From a virus, in the IMG/VR virus record IMGVR_UViG_3300032296_001102, positions 1-20,775 of that record: a DNA stretch of 20,775 nucleotides; one strand, written 5' to 3'. Made by a program: the position numbers and the translations under genes. Below, one piece after another: positions 20,774 to 20,775 of this stretch. The notes beneath the pieces were generated by a model. The model saw nothing but the letters and a program-made list of their open reading frames with translations, searched no databases and was not told the DNA's origin. The stretch's first letter is position 1. Each line of letters begins with the position of its first letter.

Positions 20774-20775
20774 CA

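Overview
The window is a contiguous piece of a tailed-phage genome with a long-tailed (siphovirus, lambda-like) tail module. It may be a virus of cyanobacteria (picocyanobacteria such as Synechococcus). The host guess rests on my recollection that several tiny proteins between fibre and lysis genes (44 aa basic, 46 aa hydrophobic, 82 aa helical) and the fibre domain mix look like those of cyanophages. It has not been checked by a database search. No integrase, tRNA, CRISPR array or insertion sequence is visible.

Layout. Positions 29-18989 form one dense plus-strand late block with ATGA, TAATG and TGATG junctions. It runs: virion structural protein, head-tail joining protein, a phage-surface adhesin-type protein (Mtd-N plus C1q-like), tail terminator, small 53-aa protein, tail tube, tail chaperones G and GT (linked by a -1 frameshift), tape measure, then M, L, K, I and J tail-tip proteins in lambda order. 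These are followed by two fibre genes, a fibre-assembly-like gene, small basic and membrane proteins, and a bifunctional endolysin. A dCTP deaminase gene abuts the endolysin gene. Beyond it the organisation becomes mixed: an HNH endonuclease on the minus strand, two small plus-strand genes, and then two overlapping minus-strand genes to the window end.

How the genes work together. The joining, terminator and tube proteins form the neck and tail shaft. G and GT load onto the tape measure, which sets tail length. M, L, K, I and J build the conical tip that contacts the host, and the fibres give receptor contact. The small membrane proteins and the glucosaminidase/M15 peptidase endolysin would release progeny. 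dCTP deaminase feeds dTTP synthesis.

Most notable points. (1) A mini-intein/Hint domain of about 130 aa with intact splice-type motifs, but Ala at the +1 position, sits inside the poly-glycine N-terminus of the J tail-tip protein. (2) Two FCCH-like repeats are inserted between the two cysteine pairs that in lambda gpL bind a 4Fe-4S cluster. (3) A textbook A AAA AAC slippery site is followed by a 9-bp stem-loop in the chaperone gene. (4) An adhesin-type gene sits among the head-completion genes. (5) A 134-nt two-frame overlap at the right end starts at an acidic GAC/GAT repeat.
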